A DNA stretch of 64,000 nucleotides from Agrocybe praecox. Taxonomy: Eukaryota; Basidiomycota; Agaricomycetes; Agaricales; Agrocybaceae. A model generated the notes under the pieces. It did not search any database. It was given only the letters and a program-made list of their open reading frames with translations, and was not told where the DNA came from. Where the stretch lies: positions 3,720,001 through 3,784,000 of the forward strand of contig OZ024841.1 of NCBI GenBank assembly GCA_964017145.1. The letters run 5' to 3'. The position numbers and the translations under genes were made by a program. This document shows positions 35,560 through 49,261 of this stretch, piece by piece (within the stretch, counting starts at the first letter, position 1; the number at the start of each line of letters is the position of its first letter).

Positions 35560-36496
35560 CAGCCTGTACTGTCAAATTTATATATGAGTTCCCCACAGTT
35601 GCCAGATAAGCCTTATGCATCCAGGGCCTTAACTACCTGATTGCCTGTTTTCGTGTATCAGGCCCTCTGGCTGGCCTATTGTGACCATTTGTGACTTATC
35701 ATGTGATAGTCATGTGTCTACTGTTGATGGGATCAAAATCCTTGCACATGACTTTTTGCTTGCCTCTATTTACATGTTTGGGCTCCACTCATTTGTTTAT
35801 ATGGCCTCAAATACAAACAAATAATAAATAATGATGTCAACAGGCAGGGGCATGCATGGTACAAAACAATCAAAGCCTTTGTATGATGTCACATCCAAAC
35901 AACCCAATAAGGCAAGAGGACTTAGGACTTTGAGATTTTGAGATTAAGGCCTTTCATGCATGATGGATGGATGAGACTACAACATAACCAAATAAGATCA
36001 ATCTATTTTTAGAATATGTTTATTTTTAGTACATAATTCTATTTTTGGAAATTTTATGTATTGTGTAGGTAATACATTTATTTATAGCCCGGACCTATTT
36101 TTAGAACACTTTACATATTTGAATAGTCCAACTCTAATATGGTATAGTACACATTTTTTGACGATTTTATGTTTTTTTTTTCAGCTCGCTACGAATATTT
36201 TAATCTTTTATTTTGATTTATACAAAAGGTTCAAAAAGTATTTCGCGTTTTATGGCTGAACCGTTGATGGTTATGTAATAAAAAATATTTAGCATAACTT
36301 TTGAATTTTTCTCTACAACTTTGATTTTTGGTGGCTGTGCACCAGATCACATGATTTTCACATGACTTCACCCCTCTAATCACTAGTCGGTCACTCTGAT
36401 ACATGAAATGGGCAATCAGGTAGTTAAGGCCCTGGATGCATAAGGCTTATCTGGTAACTATAGGGGACTCATGTATAAATTTGACAGTAACTGGTG
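35560..36496. mobile_element. MITE M2, 937 bp, 7-bp target duplication CCTCTCC
   Basis: Same termini and sequence as M1 (18213-19147). Perfect 7-bp duplications CCTCTCC lie at 35553-35559 and 36497-36503, inside the R-repeat region. The target length equals that of E1, and the ends (CAGCC and CACC) also match E1, so one transposase may move both. Confidence 0.9.
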
Positions 36497-36503
36497 CCTC
36501 TCC

Positions 36504-37260
36504 TCAACTCACGTTAGTTAGCACCCACATCAACGATTCACACCCTTGCCCTCACATGATCGCCTCTAGTTAGCTCTACTTTTCATCTGGCCTCTTTTCT
36601 CTCCTTTCCCTCGTCTTCCGTCTCTCTAGCTCTCCAAGCTCTGAAATTGCAGACCTCGGCTCATGTCATTCCTCTCTCCCTCCTTATTTTTCATTCTACT
36701 CTGTTAGGCATCTATGCTTCTGCGGTATCTTTGCTCCTCTCTCTTCTCCTTTCGTCTCTCTCTTCCACCCTCCTCTCTTTCACGCCTTTTCTTCCGGTAC
36801 TCCTTGCTTCGATAACGACAACGCAAATCCGGTACAGATACAGATATCAATACCTTGAATTTATTCATAGCTACTAGTCTCCCGTATGCACGCATGGAAA
36901 ACACATCAATATAAATACCTAACTAGCAAAAAATACAAAAATATCTTGCGTGTTTAGATAGAAATGATCGGATTATAACAAACGAGTGAATGAAGAGCAG
37001 AACATGGATGAGAATGTCACACAACACGATGACGACGACGGAGGATGGGATAAAGCTTAAGATACATGCCAGGTGGGGAGTAAGGAAAGAGGAAGGAAAG
37101 GTACAGTAACGAAGGGCACAAAAGGGTGTGGAAGAAGTTATAAATAGGGAAAGAACGCACAGTATAAAAACAGAAAGGATGAAGCGAAGGTGGAAGGATA
37201 AAGGTAATATCATGAATTACAGAGCGTCAGTAAATATTCGCACAATTACCTTCAGTCATC
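36504..37260. other. R-repeat remainder and 3' flank of NLR1
   Basis: Pyrimidine-rich, then purine-rich non-coding DNA. 37200-37260 contains TTACCTTCAGTCATCTCAT, shared with the 3' end of NLR2 at 52037. No gene is seen. Confidence 0.5.
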
Positions 37261-39865
37261 TCATCCGGCACGGATATCATTATCAAACCCAGCCCCGACT
37301 CGATCAAGGTAAGTAGTTATCGCTCGACGTGCCTGACGGCTGAGTTGGGGGAATATGATTGACATTTTTGTAAAGCATTTTTGGCAAAGATCGATGAGTA
37401 CTGGAAACCTGGCTGCCAGTGGAAGTAGCTGAGGAAGATTTCTCAGAAGTTCCCTGTATGTGTGCCACAACTGCTGGTCTGATCTACTCAGTCTATGGTT
37501 CCCTTGTGTTGATTCCTGGGTGGATTGTAATGGGGAAATTCCCAATTTAGCCACATTGATGAGCTGTCCATAGTGAGCTAAATCTAAATATTCGGTGCTG
37601 TCAGTGATGTAGGGATTGTCAACAGCAACAAGAACAAATTTGCTTGACAGGTCATGTGATGATGTTCGCCTATGCCACTTCCAGGGACGTGTCCGTTGTT
37701 TGTTCCTATCAATCCAATGTAAGTGAAGGTGTGATTCAGCCTCTTGGTTTGTAAGTGAAGCATCAACCAGAAAGGCAAGACAATGGACCACTGCTTTGGA
37801 TATTATGAGTGATTTTTCCTCATTGCTGAGAGGAATCAAGAATGTGGGGTGGAAGTGAATATGACAAAGTGCAATTCCTAGACCTTTTGATGGAACAGAA
37901 GGTGGACCTGGTATGTAAAGCTGGTTTGTAGAAAAAATGTGATGCATCTCCCAGTCATTGCTGTATTGGTTATGAAGTTCGTAGAGGGTCAAGCTGCAAA
38001 ATGTTAGAGCATGGTTGCAATAGGTGCCTGCTGCAAGATGCCCTGCTTCCTCCTAAAGAAAGAAAGCCATGTAAAGATTTAGCTTCCCATATAAATTAAT
38101 ATGTAGAACTCCTTACGAGATCAAACATGATTCTAAACAGGAAGTGAAGAAACATATTTTCCACATCTTCCCAAAGCTGCTGTTGAAAAAGACTTTTGCA
38201 GTAAAATTCCATAGGGAAATTGGTCACAGCAATAAGAAATGCTGCATAACCGTGTCCAAACCAATGAGGTGCATATAAAATAAAATAAAAAGGCCTGAGT
38301 ATAGTTCTGTCTTTTGGATCAGATGTGCATCGTGGGCCATTATATCCCTCTAGCAGTACAGTATAGTCAGAATGGTAGTATGCATTTATGAAATGATGAA
38401 AGTTCTGACCTGAGAATATCTCAATTAATCGAAGAAGGTGCACCGCATGCGTCTCTTCTTTGTTTTTTGCAAGGGCTTTTGACCTGTGTGCATCAAATAA
38501 AAAGTCTCCAAAGGACTTGTGAAGCAGAACTGCTTGTTGAGATGCAGGGAAAAATGGGTGAGTGGTCATCTGTACAATAGCTGTGAGATCGGACAGTACA
38601 ACCTCTGCTGTCCCATCTTCGAGATTGAGATACAGATCAATGACTGAGGGAGTGATGTCTTCATACAAGGCAAGGAATGCCATTATATCCGCAGAGAGCG
38701 ATGGATTTTCTGTCCTATTCAATAGGTGGGTATACAAAGCATCGAGCTCAGAGAAAGGCAGGTCCTTGAACGGAGGGCGGAGGCCAAGCACAGCATCCAG
38801 ACCCTGATGAGGCCGATGACGAGGCGAATTTAGGTATTCAATTACTGTCTTTGCATACACAAACTGGCCGGAAGACTTGTTCACAAGCTCGGCGATCTGG
38901 TCCGCGGTAGGCCAGTGATAAGGGATGGAAGCCTTGAATATGTGTTTTTTACGAAGCTCGGTAAATTTATCACTGAGGTAGTGTCGAATATCATTATCCG
39001 GACGGTACTCGTACCCGAGGAAGATTTTGAAAAGTGTCGAATTTATCTCTTCCCCACTGAAGGAGCTGGATATGTTGCTTTCCGGACGGCTCAACACAAG
39101 AATACGAATTGGGATGGAGGAAATGGTGACGATATGATGTAAGGTCTCCAATATATCTCGTTGGCTCGCAAGGTCCACGCACTCGTCCAGACCATCCAGG
39201 ACAATCAGCCTTGGGGCGCGTTCAGGTGATTTGGCATAATTTGCCAGTAAAGGGTCCATGACAAGCGACATGAACTGCGTCCGCAGAGAACGGGTGAAAA
39301 TCAGCGGATCGAAGTCGACGAACTCGGAGACAAGCCTGCGTATATGTGGGCTTAGAGCACAGATCTGATACGAGATTGTTGCTGCAAGAGATTTCGAGTG
39401 GTTCCGTGTGGGATCGTTAGCGCCAAAGAAGAAACTGGCGAGCAGGGTTCCCTCCTTGGCGCAGCGCTCACATACGCTTCTTCCGATCGCGGATTTCCCG
39501 GCTCCTGCGGCTCCAGTTACCCATGTGATGAATTTATCGCGAGTATGCTCGTCCGATCCTGCTACCCAGTTCACAAGAGTTTGGATGATTGCGACCCTCG
39601 TGCCTGGGTGACATTTCGGAGGATCAACGATATGCCCAGAGTCGTGATGAGCATTGGGTGCGGCAGCAGCAACCAAACGATCAAATCCACCTGAAAAATA
39701 ATATTCCATGTAAAGGATGTGTGCGCTATATGGTTAAGCGTACGTACTGTTTCCCCCGGTGTGAACATGAGTCGGGCTGTTATGGATCCCAAATGATCCT
39801 CCGTTGATGATGAAGTTCGAGGACGACGCAAAGAAAGATGCAGAGGTGGGTGGTATGTCAGACAT
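37261..39865 (-). CDS. NLR1: NACHT-domain NLR-like protein
   Basis: Three exons, 39865-39748, 39690-38117 and 38052-37261, encode about 827 residues. The start ATG is followed by a short Ser-rich leader typical of basidiomycete NLR-like proteins (MSDIPPTSASFF; NGGSFG). The NACHT NTPase follows: Walker A GAAGAGKS at about residues 99-106, Walker B LIVLDGLDE at about 202-210, and sensor-like RILVLSRPE at about 235-243. Downstream come a conserved winged-helix-like part (SSGQFVYAKTVIEYL, HKSFGDFLFD) and a helical C-terminus (QLSRQARRAITTYL). No WD40, ankyrin or TPR repeats are present, so the C-terminal sensor is either absent or of an unnamed type. Fungal NACHT proteins act in nonself recognition and programmed cell death; that role is inferred here. 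All splice sites are canonical and no stop interrupts the frame. Confidence 0.88.
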
Positions 39866-41810
39866 GTTTCGAAGACAAGTTGACGTTGAGGGAGGATAAA
39901 GAACAGGGTCAAGTAGCAGGTCAAGGGCAATCGTCGTTCTTCATAGCCTCACAGAGCATAGCATCATGGACAACACCCTTTGCCCAAGTTTAAATATATG
40001 CGCAGCATGGTATAATTATGTCCCTCACAGCCTCACGACAAATCACATCACCAACAATGCCCCTTTCCCCAACGTTCAAAGCACGAGTCCCTCACAGCCG
40101 CACAGCGAATCACATCGTCAACATGATATTATATTTAGTCGATCTAATCTAATCTAATTAAGTATTAAGTATGACTTCGAACGGAAGCGCAGGTAAAATA
40201 TCGAAACAGAATTAATGTTGTCAGCACGACATTAAAGGTATCTCATGAAACTGTGAACAGTGGACATCAGAAAAGAAAGGTAGATGGAGCGTCCGTGTAC
40301 GCATAGTCATGGGCCAGTAAAGAAAACTACGACCTGCAAGTCCACCTCTGTAACCGCAAAGAAAAGAGCTTCAAATCTATATATATATATATTCCATCGC
40401 TTCCCCTTCTTGAACGATCGAGTTATTCACATTCGCTGTCACCTTTTAACGGGACAAAGATGGGCAGCGGATGAAAGGTGACAAAAAAGACAGGAGAGAG
40501 GAAGGAACGCGTGCGTGAAGTAATTCGAGTATATGATACAATGATGCCCGAGAAAAATGACCATGCAAGAGCACTAGCATGAGAGAGACTCTTTGGTGCA
40601 CATCGGCCTAAAGTGGTTCGACGTTCAGCCTAACGTTTACTTTTCCTATGCAAATCCCGATGGGGAGATCTAAGGTCTGATGAATCATAACAGCGACAGG
40701 CAGTGAAGAAAGCTGGCTAGAAGCGCCGAAAGACGAGATGTAAGAAGGGCAGAGACCGGGGTATTTGAGAGACGGGAGATAAGTGACTGGAGTGGATTGG
40801 AATGGTTGAGAAGAGGGGAGAGGGAGAAAGATCGAACCAAAGCCGATGGGACGGATGGAATGAAGATAACAGGTAACGATCCCATCCGAATATCAACGCG
40901 AGACCTCTGGAACATGACACAAATTTCATGAATGAAGATGACATGCCATAAAGGGAGCGAGGAGGCGCACGAGCCTTTGAACCATCGTTAAACATCGATG
41001 CTTCTATGCATATACAAAGCTTAACGACAGAGATCCTGCAAGAGAAGAAAGAAAGGGGGGAATAGTAATTGATCCCGCGAGAGACCTGTGCGATTGAATT
41101 AAAAGTAAGAGACGGAGACTAGTAAGAGGCAGGGATAGGAAGAGAAAACGTTCGCGTGGTCACGAAAGGCGAGTAGGCGGAGGAGAAGAGAAAATGAATC
41201 GAACGGAACGGAATTGAAGGGAGAGGACATATGAAAAGAGAGGGAGGACAGACAGAATCAAAGCGAAAAGAACGGAGCGGGAATGAAAGAATGAAGCTGA
41301 GAGGCAAGCGCGTAAGAGACGCGAAGCCAGGGAAATATGGGGAAAACGAATGAGAAGGAAGTCGTCGGAGGGGGGTGGGGGAGAAAACGAAGCATGAAGA
41401 CATGGGACGGGATGTGCTGGGCGGCTGAGAGTGATAAACCGAAGGTGCAGTTCGAGTGGGTGGGACGAGAGGAAGGCTACCCAGACGATAAGGACTATAG
41501 GAGCCAGGTTAGGAGCGTGACAACACAGAGGGACGAGCGGACATTAAAATACTGACCATAATGCACAACAAAAGAGACTACATACGTCCAAAAAACCATT
41601 CACAACAGACGGAGAGTGAACAGGGAGAACATGGAACATCCAAAAGGACGATCCGACACGAAAAGACGACATGAGCAGGAGTTGAAATCGACAGCTCATG
41701 GATATAAACCCAGGACTGCCCCGAAACGCAACGAATTCAAAGCACCAAGGGCGGACGTGAGTGAACGATGGAAAGGAAAGGCGAACACAAACATCGGAGG
41801 ACAAACACGT

Positions 41811-41845
41811 TTTGATCCGAACCCTAACCCGACGTGCCGTCGCGT
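41811..41845 (+). repeat. R core 2
   Basis: TTTTGATCCGAACCCTAACC then CGACGTGCCGTCGCG. About 7.25 kb from core 1. Confidence 0.8.
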
Positions 41846-43510
41846 ATGTTCGTCGTATTAATTTTGTCCTTCCTCTCCCACGAATGTTTTCCAACACTTT
41901 CTTCAAGTTTCTTCCTTAGGAGTACTTGTCGTTGGACCGTGATGTAATGGGAGAGTTTCTGAATAGAGGATTCATTTGAGAAAAGAAAGGAATTATAGGA
42001 ATGTCACAAGCGGAATGGATTGTATACTTATAGCAAGGGATGTACACCTTTTTTGGTACGTTTCGTCCTTCGCTCTCTGCACGCTGATTTATTACAAATA
42101 CTATAGTCGGAAACCCCTTCTCCATCCACCCCTCTCCTTCTCTCCTTTCTTCATTTTCTCCCTTTGTCTCTCGCTCGCTTTCCATCTCTCCGAAGGTCTC
42201 GGTCACTCTCGTATCGATGACGGGCTGACAGAACGTACGAATTGGCACGGATGATCAGAAACAGAAAAATACACGCTCAAAGTACGCCGACCTGGATTGA
42301 CGCTCTGATTTCTGCTTATCAGATACTTTTTCTGTTGTCCTCCGTGTCTCCCAACTCTCGGCTGTTCCCCTGGGACCGCGTGGAGTAATTCGTGTATATG
42401 ATGCATGATGATTGATCGTTGATAAAGCCTGGAGGACAGTCATAGAATATCATGAAGTCGGACGAAAGGCGAATGATGGAACATTGTGGAGTCGAGATAC
42501 AAGAAAAGACGAAACGAGACAATAAAACAAGAGCACAAGCACAAGATTTATTTTTTGATGTACATGATTTTACAACTGTAAAAGGATCGAGCCTGATATG
42601 AAATGAAAACGAGAGAAAGGTCATTGGAGGAGAGGAGGGAATTGAGAGAGGGGAGCAGAAAGGAGGAAGTTCGTGAGAGTTCTAAAACGAAGGTGCGTGT
42701 AAGTATGAGACTAGAGATGAGGGAGCGAGTAAGCTAAATCGTGTATATGACATCAGATGATTAATGAATCTTGAAGAGCGGAGGACAACCAGAGGGGGAG
42801 CTTTGAAAGACGGAAGATGGGAAATGTGAGAGCCGAGATACGAGACCTGGTCAAGATGGCCCACAAGAGCACGAGCACGACAGATATTTGAAACGTGAGT
42901 GTTTAAATAATATACAGATGTCAATGAGACACGCTCGAGTCCATTTGACGACTGAGAACGGCGTCGGTCGAAGAGGGAGAAAGTTGGCTACAGGTGAAAG
43001 ACGACAGATAGAAAGCAAGATATACAACCTTGAAAGTGATAAAACGGACTAGTTCAGGTAGAGGGGAAGATACGATGCAATATTTTTGACTTGGGTAGAC
43101 GAGGCGGTCGAGGTCGATTTTACGGATTGAATGCTGCCAGTCTCATCCTCTCGAATGGAGCGAGCGGAAACATACAGAGAGAATGCAGACGATACAGAGG
43201 AGCGGAAGTATATTAGGAGAACGTCAATACAGATGAATCACACTACACGCTAAGAAGACCAACGACCAGAGAAGGGACGAGAGCAAGAGTGGGATGAAGA
43301 AAGCACGAATCGCGACGGTAATGCATATTTAGTAAAAGAGACCGCAGAGAGGGATGAAGCCGATGAACGACAAAAGTTCGAGACACAAGTGACCGGAGAC
43401 TGGAGCACGCTTAGAGCAGGGTGTAAGTGTATGGAAACGAAGAGAACATCGAACGCCGACTGGACGATGAAAGGACAGACGTAAATAAACGGTCCGACGG
43501 AAAAACACGG

Positions 43511-43548
43511 GTTTTGATCCGAACCCTAACCCGAAATGGCATCATGTA
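43511..43548 (+). repeat. R core 3
   Basis: GTTTTGATCCGAACCCTAAC then CCGAAATGGCATCATG. About 0.5 kb upstream of the kinase pseudogene; this relation is repeated at 56631 for the second pseudogene. Confidence 0.8.
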
Positions 43549-43979
43549 AGTTCGTATCCGGCCATAAGTGTCTTTCATTCTTTATCGATTATCCTCGACT
43601 CATTTCTTCGTTCTAAATCCTACGCGTCAAGTTGCTGAATGGGCAAGTCATTACAGAAGAGATATAAAAACAATCGGAGGACGCACACGAAATGCATAGC
43701 ATGACGAAGAAAACGGAGGACGTGAAAGCGGTACGGAACGATACTGCTATTTCTGGAAGGACGAGGATTGCAAAGTGACAACTAGGAACGAAAGACCGGG
43801 ATGGGAGAGTTGTTGGGAGATATGGGACTTTCGAGCGCCTTGGAAGTCCGTGTCTAGTTCATCTCTATCACTCCTACCAGCCCACTTCGCTTGCAGCAGC
43901 CAATATTCTTCTTCTTCAAGTCATTCCCTCTCACGGGCTGACGGCAGCGGCGACGCAGGAGGACGACACACGTACAACG

Positions 43980-46350
43980 CCATGCCCATTCCCCAGACAC
44001 CGAGCGCACCAGCGCCTCCAAATTCATTCTATAGACGCTAATAGCAACGCGCCACCGTTGCTCTTTCTCCGAACCAGCGGGATCACCAACACAGCCAATC
44101 AACGACTCTAAATCCCAACTCGAATCAGTCCGGGGGGAATCTGAACGCAGCAGCACCTGCCCAGGTATCCATACCGGACTTTTACGTGCACCCAGCTGCC
44201 CTAGCTTACGCGGCTGCTCATCCAGGCCGCACGATTGCCAAGTTTGGGCCGTGTTTAGTCCTGCAGGTCAAGCTCGGTCTTCGTAGAGTGGGAAGAGGAG
44301 GTCGCGGTGAAGTCGATTAGGAGGGGCAATGTGGACAGTACCGTCAGGTTAAGCAAAATTGAGGGAAATCGATATCTTAAAGGTATGTTTTTTTTTACTC
44401 CTATCTTTTCCTTTTCTGGTGGATGGTCCAAGGCCCAGGCGCCCAAGGGCTATCTTCTTGCGTTCAACGCTATCTTTCACATGTATCACTGCGGATGAAT
44501 ATTTTTCCGTTGGCTCTGTTTTTTCTATCCTCCATTTTCGCGTTTTGCTTGTGCCAGCATTCGCGGAAGAGGGGCAGCAGCATACGTTCACTTTCTACAT
44601 TTCTTTTTGTTCCTCTTCTCTGTCTCGCACATCGCTGCCATCGTTCTTTACAAAATTATTTTACTGACTAATCTTCCTTCTCCATTCGCAGACGCTCAAC
44701 TCGTCCGACTTTACGACGTTATTCAAACCGACAAGTTCATCAGCACAATTCTCGAATACGCTTCTGGAGGAGAACTATTCGACCACATCCTCGCTCACCG
44801 GTATCTGCACGCAACAGATGCCGCCGAACTCTTTTGCTAACTCATCTCGGGTGTCTGGTACATCCACCACAAAGAGAATCGTGTATCGCGATTTGGAGAA
44901 GCACGCAATGGAGCAGCATCAAGCGGTAGCGCCAATGCGAACGTCGGGCCGACACCTTCTAGGGCGCAGAGTCATCGTCCGAAGGCGAGGAGCAGGAGGT
45001 CCTCGTCGTCCAATGCAGTTCCTCCGATTATTAGTCAGACCAGCACCACCGCACCCGCACCCACTCGCAGCCGTTCGACCCAACAAAGAATACCTCCCAT
45101 CACTGTCGCTCCTCACTTCTCCGCCAACTTGTGTCGTTTCCAAGCCGGCTGGTAACGGACCTGAGCCAGCTACACCACAAAATAGCAACATTCAGGCATA
45201 CCATCCAGGTCTAATGCGATTCGGAGCCAACGGGATGAGGAAGGAGTCTGCCGAGTGGGGGTAGGCCCAAGGAGCTCTAGTTCAAGGAAGAGCACGGACG
45301 GAGTTCTAGGGATGAGAAGGCCGTGACTGGCCTGCCTCCTGCAGTAACAGTAACAGTACAGCACAAGCACCAACGACAGTTTATCGTGCTCCTGCCGTTC
45401 CGAGTGCATCACCTCCAGCACCAGCACCAGCACCCGTGTCGGTTCCTCTTGTCTGGATCTCAGCTACGACGGCTTCGGCTATTTCTGCCACACCGTATCC
45501 GCAGTTTCCGCTGGAACAGACTCGAATACTTCGTCGGTTGGTAAAGGTCAAGGAACGGGCCACAAGTAGGGGAAATCGAGCATCAATAGGCTCGGGTTGG
45601 ACAAGACTTTCGGTGGCGAAGATACTGGTGCCAACGCGAAGGAGGGCAGTGGAAGGCTGAGCATCAGTGCTACGTCATGTACTGTATCAGGCGCGTCTCA
45701 GCTATGGTTCCTACGAACGACGGAGACGAGGAGGGAAAGAGGAAGGAGAAGAGGAAGAGAGAGGAGAAGGAAGAGAAAGAGAAGGATAGGGGTACAAGCA
45801 GAAGGAGGAACACGCTTACTGTTATGGTCGAGCCTCTCCGCAGGTCTATTAGGAGTCGATCGCAGAACCAGAAGATGCCCATTAGTTTTATGTATCCCGA
45901 GGGCAGCACTACCGCCGTACTAGCTACAGCCAAGAACCCCAACGCCAGTAACAGGCTCGGTAGATTCTATGGGTTCAATTCGTCTTCGTCTTCGCAAGCG
46001 CAGCAGCAGCAGCAACAGCAACATAATGCTGTCCCACCTCATTCTTACGCTCAGCTGCGTATCCATCACTGTGCGGCGGATCAACCGACAATCAGTACGA
46101 GGTCACCACTGGAGATTATGTCTCCCTGGACAGGGGTTGTTCCATTTCACCAGTGGCTCTGTCTCTGGCGTGGTCGGACCGGCATATGACGATCCATCAC
46201 AGGACGCTGGGGATTGCGGTTCAGCGTCGAACTGACGAGGTTGGATGGGCCGAACAATACGGATAGCTTGGATATGGAAGGTGGAAGGGACATTTGAGGA
46301 GTTATAAATTTTTGTATGACGCGTTGAGGCAGTACGTGTTTCTTTCTTTT
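43980..46350 (+). pseudogene. Kinase pseudogene 1 (CAMK/Kin4-like)
   Basis: Recognisable pieces in order: HPGRTIAKFGP; KLGLR; WEEEVAVKSIRRGNVDS; then, after an apparent intron, RLYDVIQTDK, LEYASGGELFDHILAHRYL, LISGVWYIHH and YRDLE; a Ser-rich linker; a CAG run giving poly-Gln near 46010; and a KA1-like end (VELTRLDG). These follow the order of a fungal Kin4/MARK-type kinase. Lesions: the glycine-rich loop has been removed by a clean deletion after FGPCLVLQ; frame changes occur between KLGLR and WEEE; a TAA stands where the family has Gln before LISG; HRD has become YRD; and everything from the catalytic loop to the end of the kinase domain is missing. It cannot encode an active kinase. Similar in layout to 57005-59390. 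Confidence 0.75.
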
Positions 46351-49005
46351 TTTCTTTAATATTTTTCGTCTTTTTTCTTTTTCGCTCTTTCCGATCCACA
46401 TTTTCTGCTGGTGTCAAGACTTCTAATTTTCTTTTAGCCGTGTTCTCACCTTTCGTCCGGGCCATTGAACATACAAACTGATGGGGGGTTTTTTTTTTTC
46501 GTTTACAGGCATGTGGACTTTTCGGCTGCTCGTATCTAGACGACGAACGAATATAAATCCTTACCAACAATCCAACATCGCCAATAATTGGCCGTCTCTT
46601 AGTCAGGATGCCAAATTCTCATCATTTGCCACCATCATGCCTTTATCGTCGTCGTCGTCGTCGTCACCTAAGCACCTATGTCATCCATCCTTTCATCACC
46701 TATGCTTATGCCCAAACCATGCCTACATATGTGCACACACGCATACAGACCCATACGCATTCATATATTCCTGCAGCGTCGAACACCCATACATACACAC
46801 TCACACAGTCGACAGTCGACATACCTACCCCACCTTTATAACAAACACATAGACTTGCATGTGCTGCTACGTCACATTCCATTCTGACTCATTTGTAACT
46901 TCGGACTGTCGGATTCCTTGGGTATTCGACGATATTGCATCGGGGATTCGATCAATATGCCAAGGAGTAGGGATCGGCGAAGAACTAGTACGTCCTGGTC
47001 GGAAAAGTAGGAGGATGGGGTTGGATGTAGAAGGAAAATAAAAATAAAAATGGTCGGAGCTGGGAGGGATAGGTGATCCTGGGTGTTGGTGAACGCAGTT
47101 GTCCATGGTTGGGGACGAGGGGCGAAGTTTTTTTTTTCTTTTCAAATTGCTTTCTGTGACGCGCTCGATCTCGTTACCTTTCGATATCTGGGGCCGCATT
47201 TCTGTCTTCCGATGTCCGTATTTTTATTTTTATTATGTTTCGTTTCTCTTTTTCTTTCTTCGTCTTTTTATTCCTCTGGTAACTTTCCTGGGGACCTTGC
47301 TGTCCGTTCTCTGTTTCTTTTCTTCTTTTTCCCTCTCCACCAACAAAAATTATTGTGTTTGTACTGTAGCTCGGACTTTTCCCTTTTTCTTTCTTTCTTT
47401 CTCTTTGGTGCATTTGATTTCTTTCTTCTCCTTATGATATTCACCATATATCCTGGTGGAGGGCTTTTACTTTTTGTCTTCTTCTCGTAGTGCTCTTATT
47501 TTCCGTCATTGGCCCTAGGTCAATCAATTATCTCTTCATTCTCCATCATCATCGACATCATTCCAACACGTTTCTGTCTGCGTATAATATACTTACTACT
47601 ACCTTTTTTCATACCTTAGTAATTATCGGATTCGGTTTCTTTATGAACTAATCTTTTTCACTCGTCTGAATTTCCATCATTCACCGTCTACGCCTCTCCG
47701 TCGTCGTCCGTAGGGAAACAGACTGAACAAAATCCGAAGCGACGGAGCGGGGATCCAAGAATGAAGCTAAGAGGAAGTAACGCAGGAGACGCAAAGGAGA
47801 GGAAATGATTGATGGAAATCTTGTACATTAGTAAACGGGTATACATCAAGCAGATTATACGTATCGTCATGATGAAAGGTACATAGGTGGAGTGTGTATG
47901 GGGGGAAAAGACACGAAGATGGAAAAAAACATTGATGCGGACGCGGATGTACAAGAACGAAGACGGCAACGGGGAAAAATAGGGAAAGGAGCCTGGGAGA
48001 AGTGGGAGAAGGGGGGGAGAAGAGATGCGCACTAAAGAGACAATACACTGTCGAGGAGGCAAGGCCAATGAAAAAGAAGTAAACGAAGGACAAAGTTGGG
48101 ACAAAGTCGCAAGCAAATTGACAATGGGCAAAAAAAGAACAGCGTATCCGGCGAACACGAGCCCACGGGTACCACAAGTGGGAAGCGATGATCGGTGTGA
48201 GTGCAAGGATGTCATGAGCATGATAACAAAGCGTTCAAGAGACTGTTTACCAGAGACGGAGCGAGAGCGACGAGTGAGGTCACTGGGGCGCACACGGCAG
48301 CACATAGCTAACACGAGGCGAGGCAAGGCAAGGCGCAGGGAGAACCTAGTCCTATAGAAGAAGAAGAAAACAGCATAGAAACATTTGGGCAGTTATAAAG
48401 CTGGGAAGGCAGGGAAGTGGAAGAGATAAGAGGGATAGCACAATATGGAGCAGGGAGAGGGAGCATAAAAGGAGAGAGTGAAGCGGCAGGAACAAAGCGA
48501 AGATAGAAGAAGGTAGTTATTGATGAAAGTAAATAAGGGAAAGAGAGGGAGGGAACTAAGAGGCGGAGGGCAGGGAGGCAGTACAGAAGGGACGATCAAT
48601 GAGTAGAGGAGTCAAGTCATGCACACCATAGCAGACAGATGGGGGGCGTGAACAAACAGGGTGAAGATGGAAGGGAAGGGAACACAAAGAAAAGAAAGGT
48701 GTTTGAGATGCGGGGACAGGTGTGGTGACAGAAGGGATGGCGGGTGGCTGAAAGGGTATCATAATCGCGCCGAGGAAGAACGCCGAGAGAGCAGGGACAG
48801 TGCAAGCGTAAGGTAAACACGGGACGGACACGTACGATCGATGAATAGGAGCCACACAGAGAGAGTCGAATGGGAAATAATTAATAACCAATCGGAGAAT
48901 GGAAAAATTGAATATTGAAATGGACCTGAGACCGCGAATAGAAAGCATGAATGCATGACGGAGGGATGAGTGAACGATCCGAACGAAGGGTACGGCCCCG
49001 AACGC

Positions 49006-49043
49006 TTTGATCCGAACCCTAACCCGATATGGCTTCGCGTATG
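49006..49043 (+). repeat. R core 4
   Basis: CTTTGATCCGAACCCTAACC then CGATATGGCTTCGCG. Confidence 0.8.
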
Positions 49044-49237
49044 TTCGTCATTATTCTGTCTCTTTTTCCTCTCTTTCAAATCCTTTTTCAAGTTTCGTCC
49101 TTGGAATTACTGATTTCTGAATTCTACGTGTTCAGTTGCTACAGGGAGGTTTTATTGGAGAAAGTAATAATCGGAGGACGTACGTGATTGAAAACAGCAG
49201 AATGGAATCGAAAGAATCATGTTTATAGTGAGGGATG

Positions 49238-49261
49238 TACGCACTCAGTACTGAGTGCGTA
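49238..49261. repeat. Perfect 24-bp palindrome
   Basis: TACGCACTCAGT followed directly by its exact reverse complement. The equivalent positions of other R copies (near 42040 and 34840) read on without it, so it is a local insertion. Confidence 0.85.

Larger units (their letters stand above)
39866..43979. other. NLR1 5' flank and R-repeat block
   Basis: The first 150 bp before NLR1 resemble the NLR2 promoter side (TAAAGAACAGGGTCAAGTAGC). The remainder is non-coding R-family DNA, with two cores and a short (TA) run near 40380. Confidence 0.5.
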
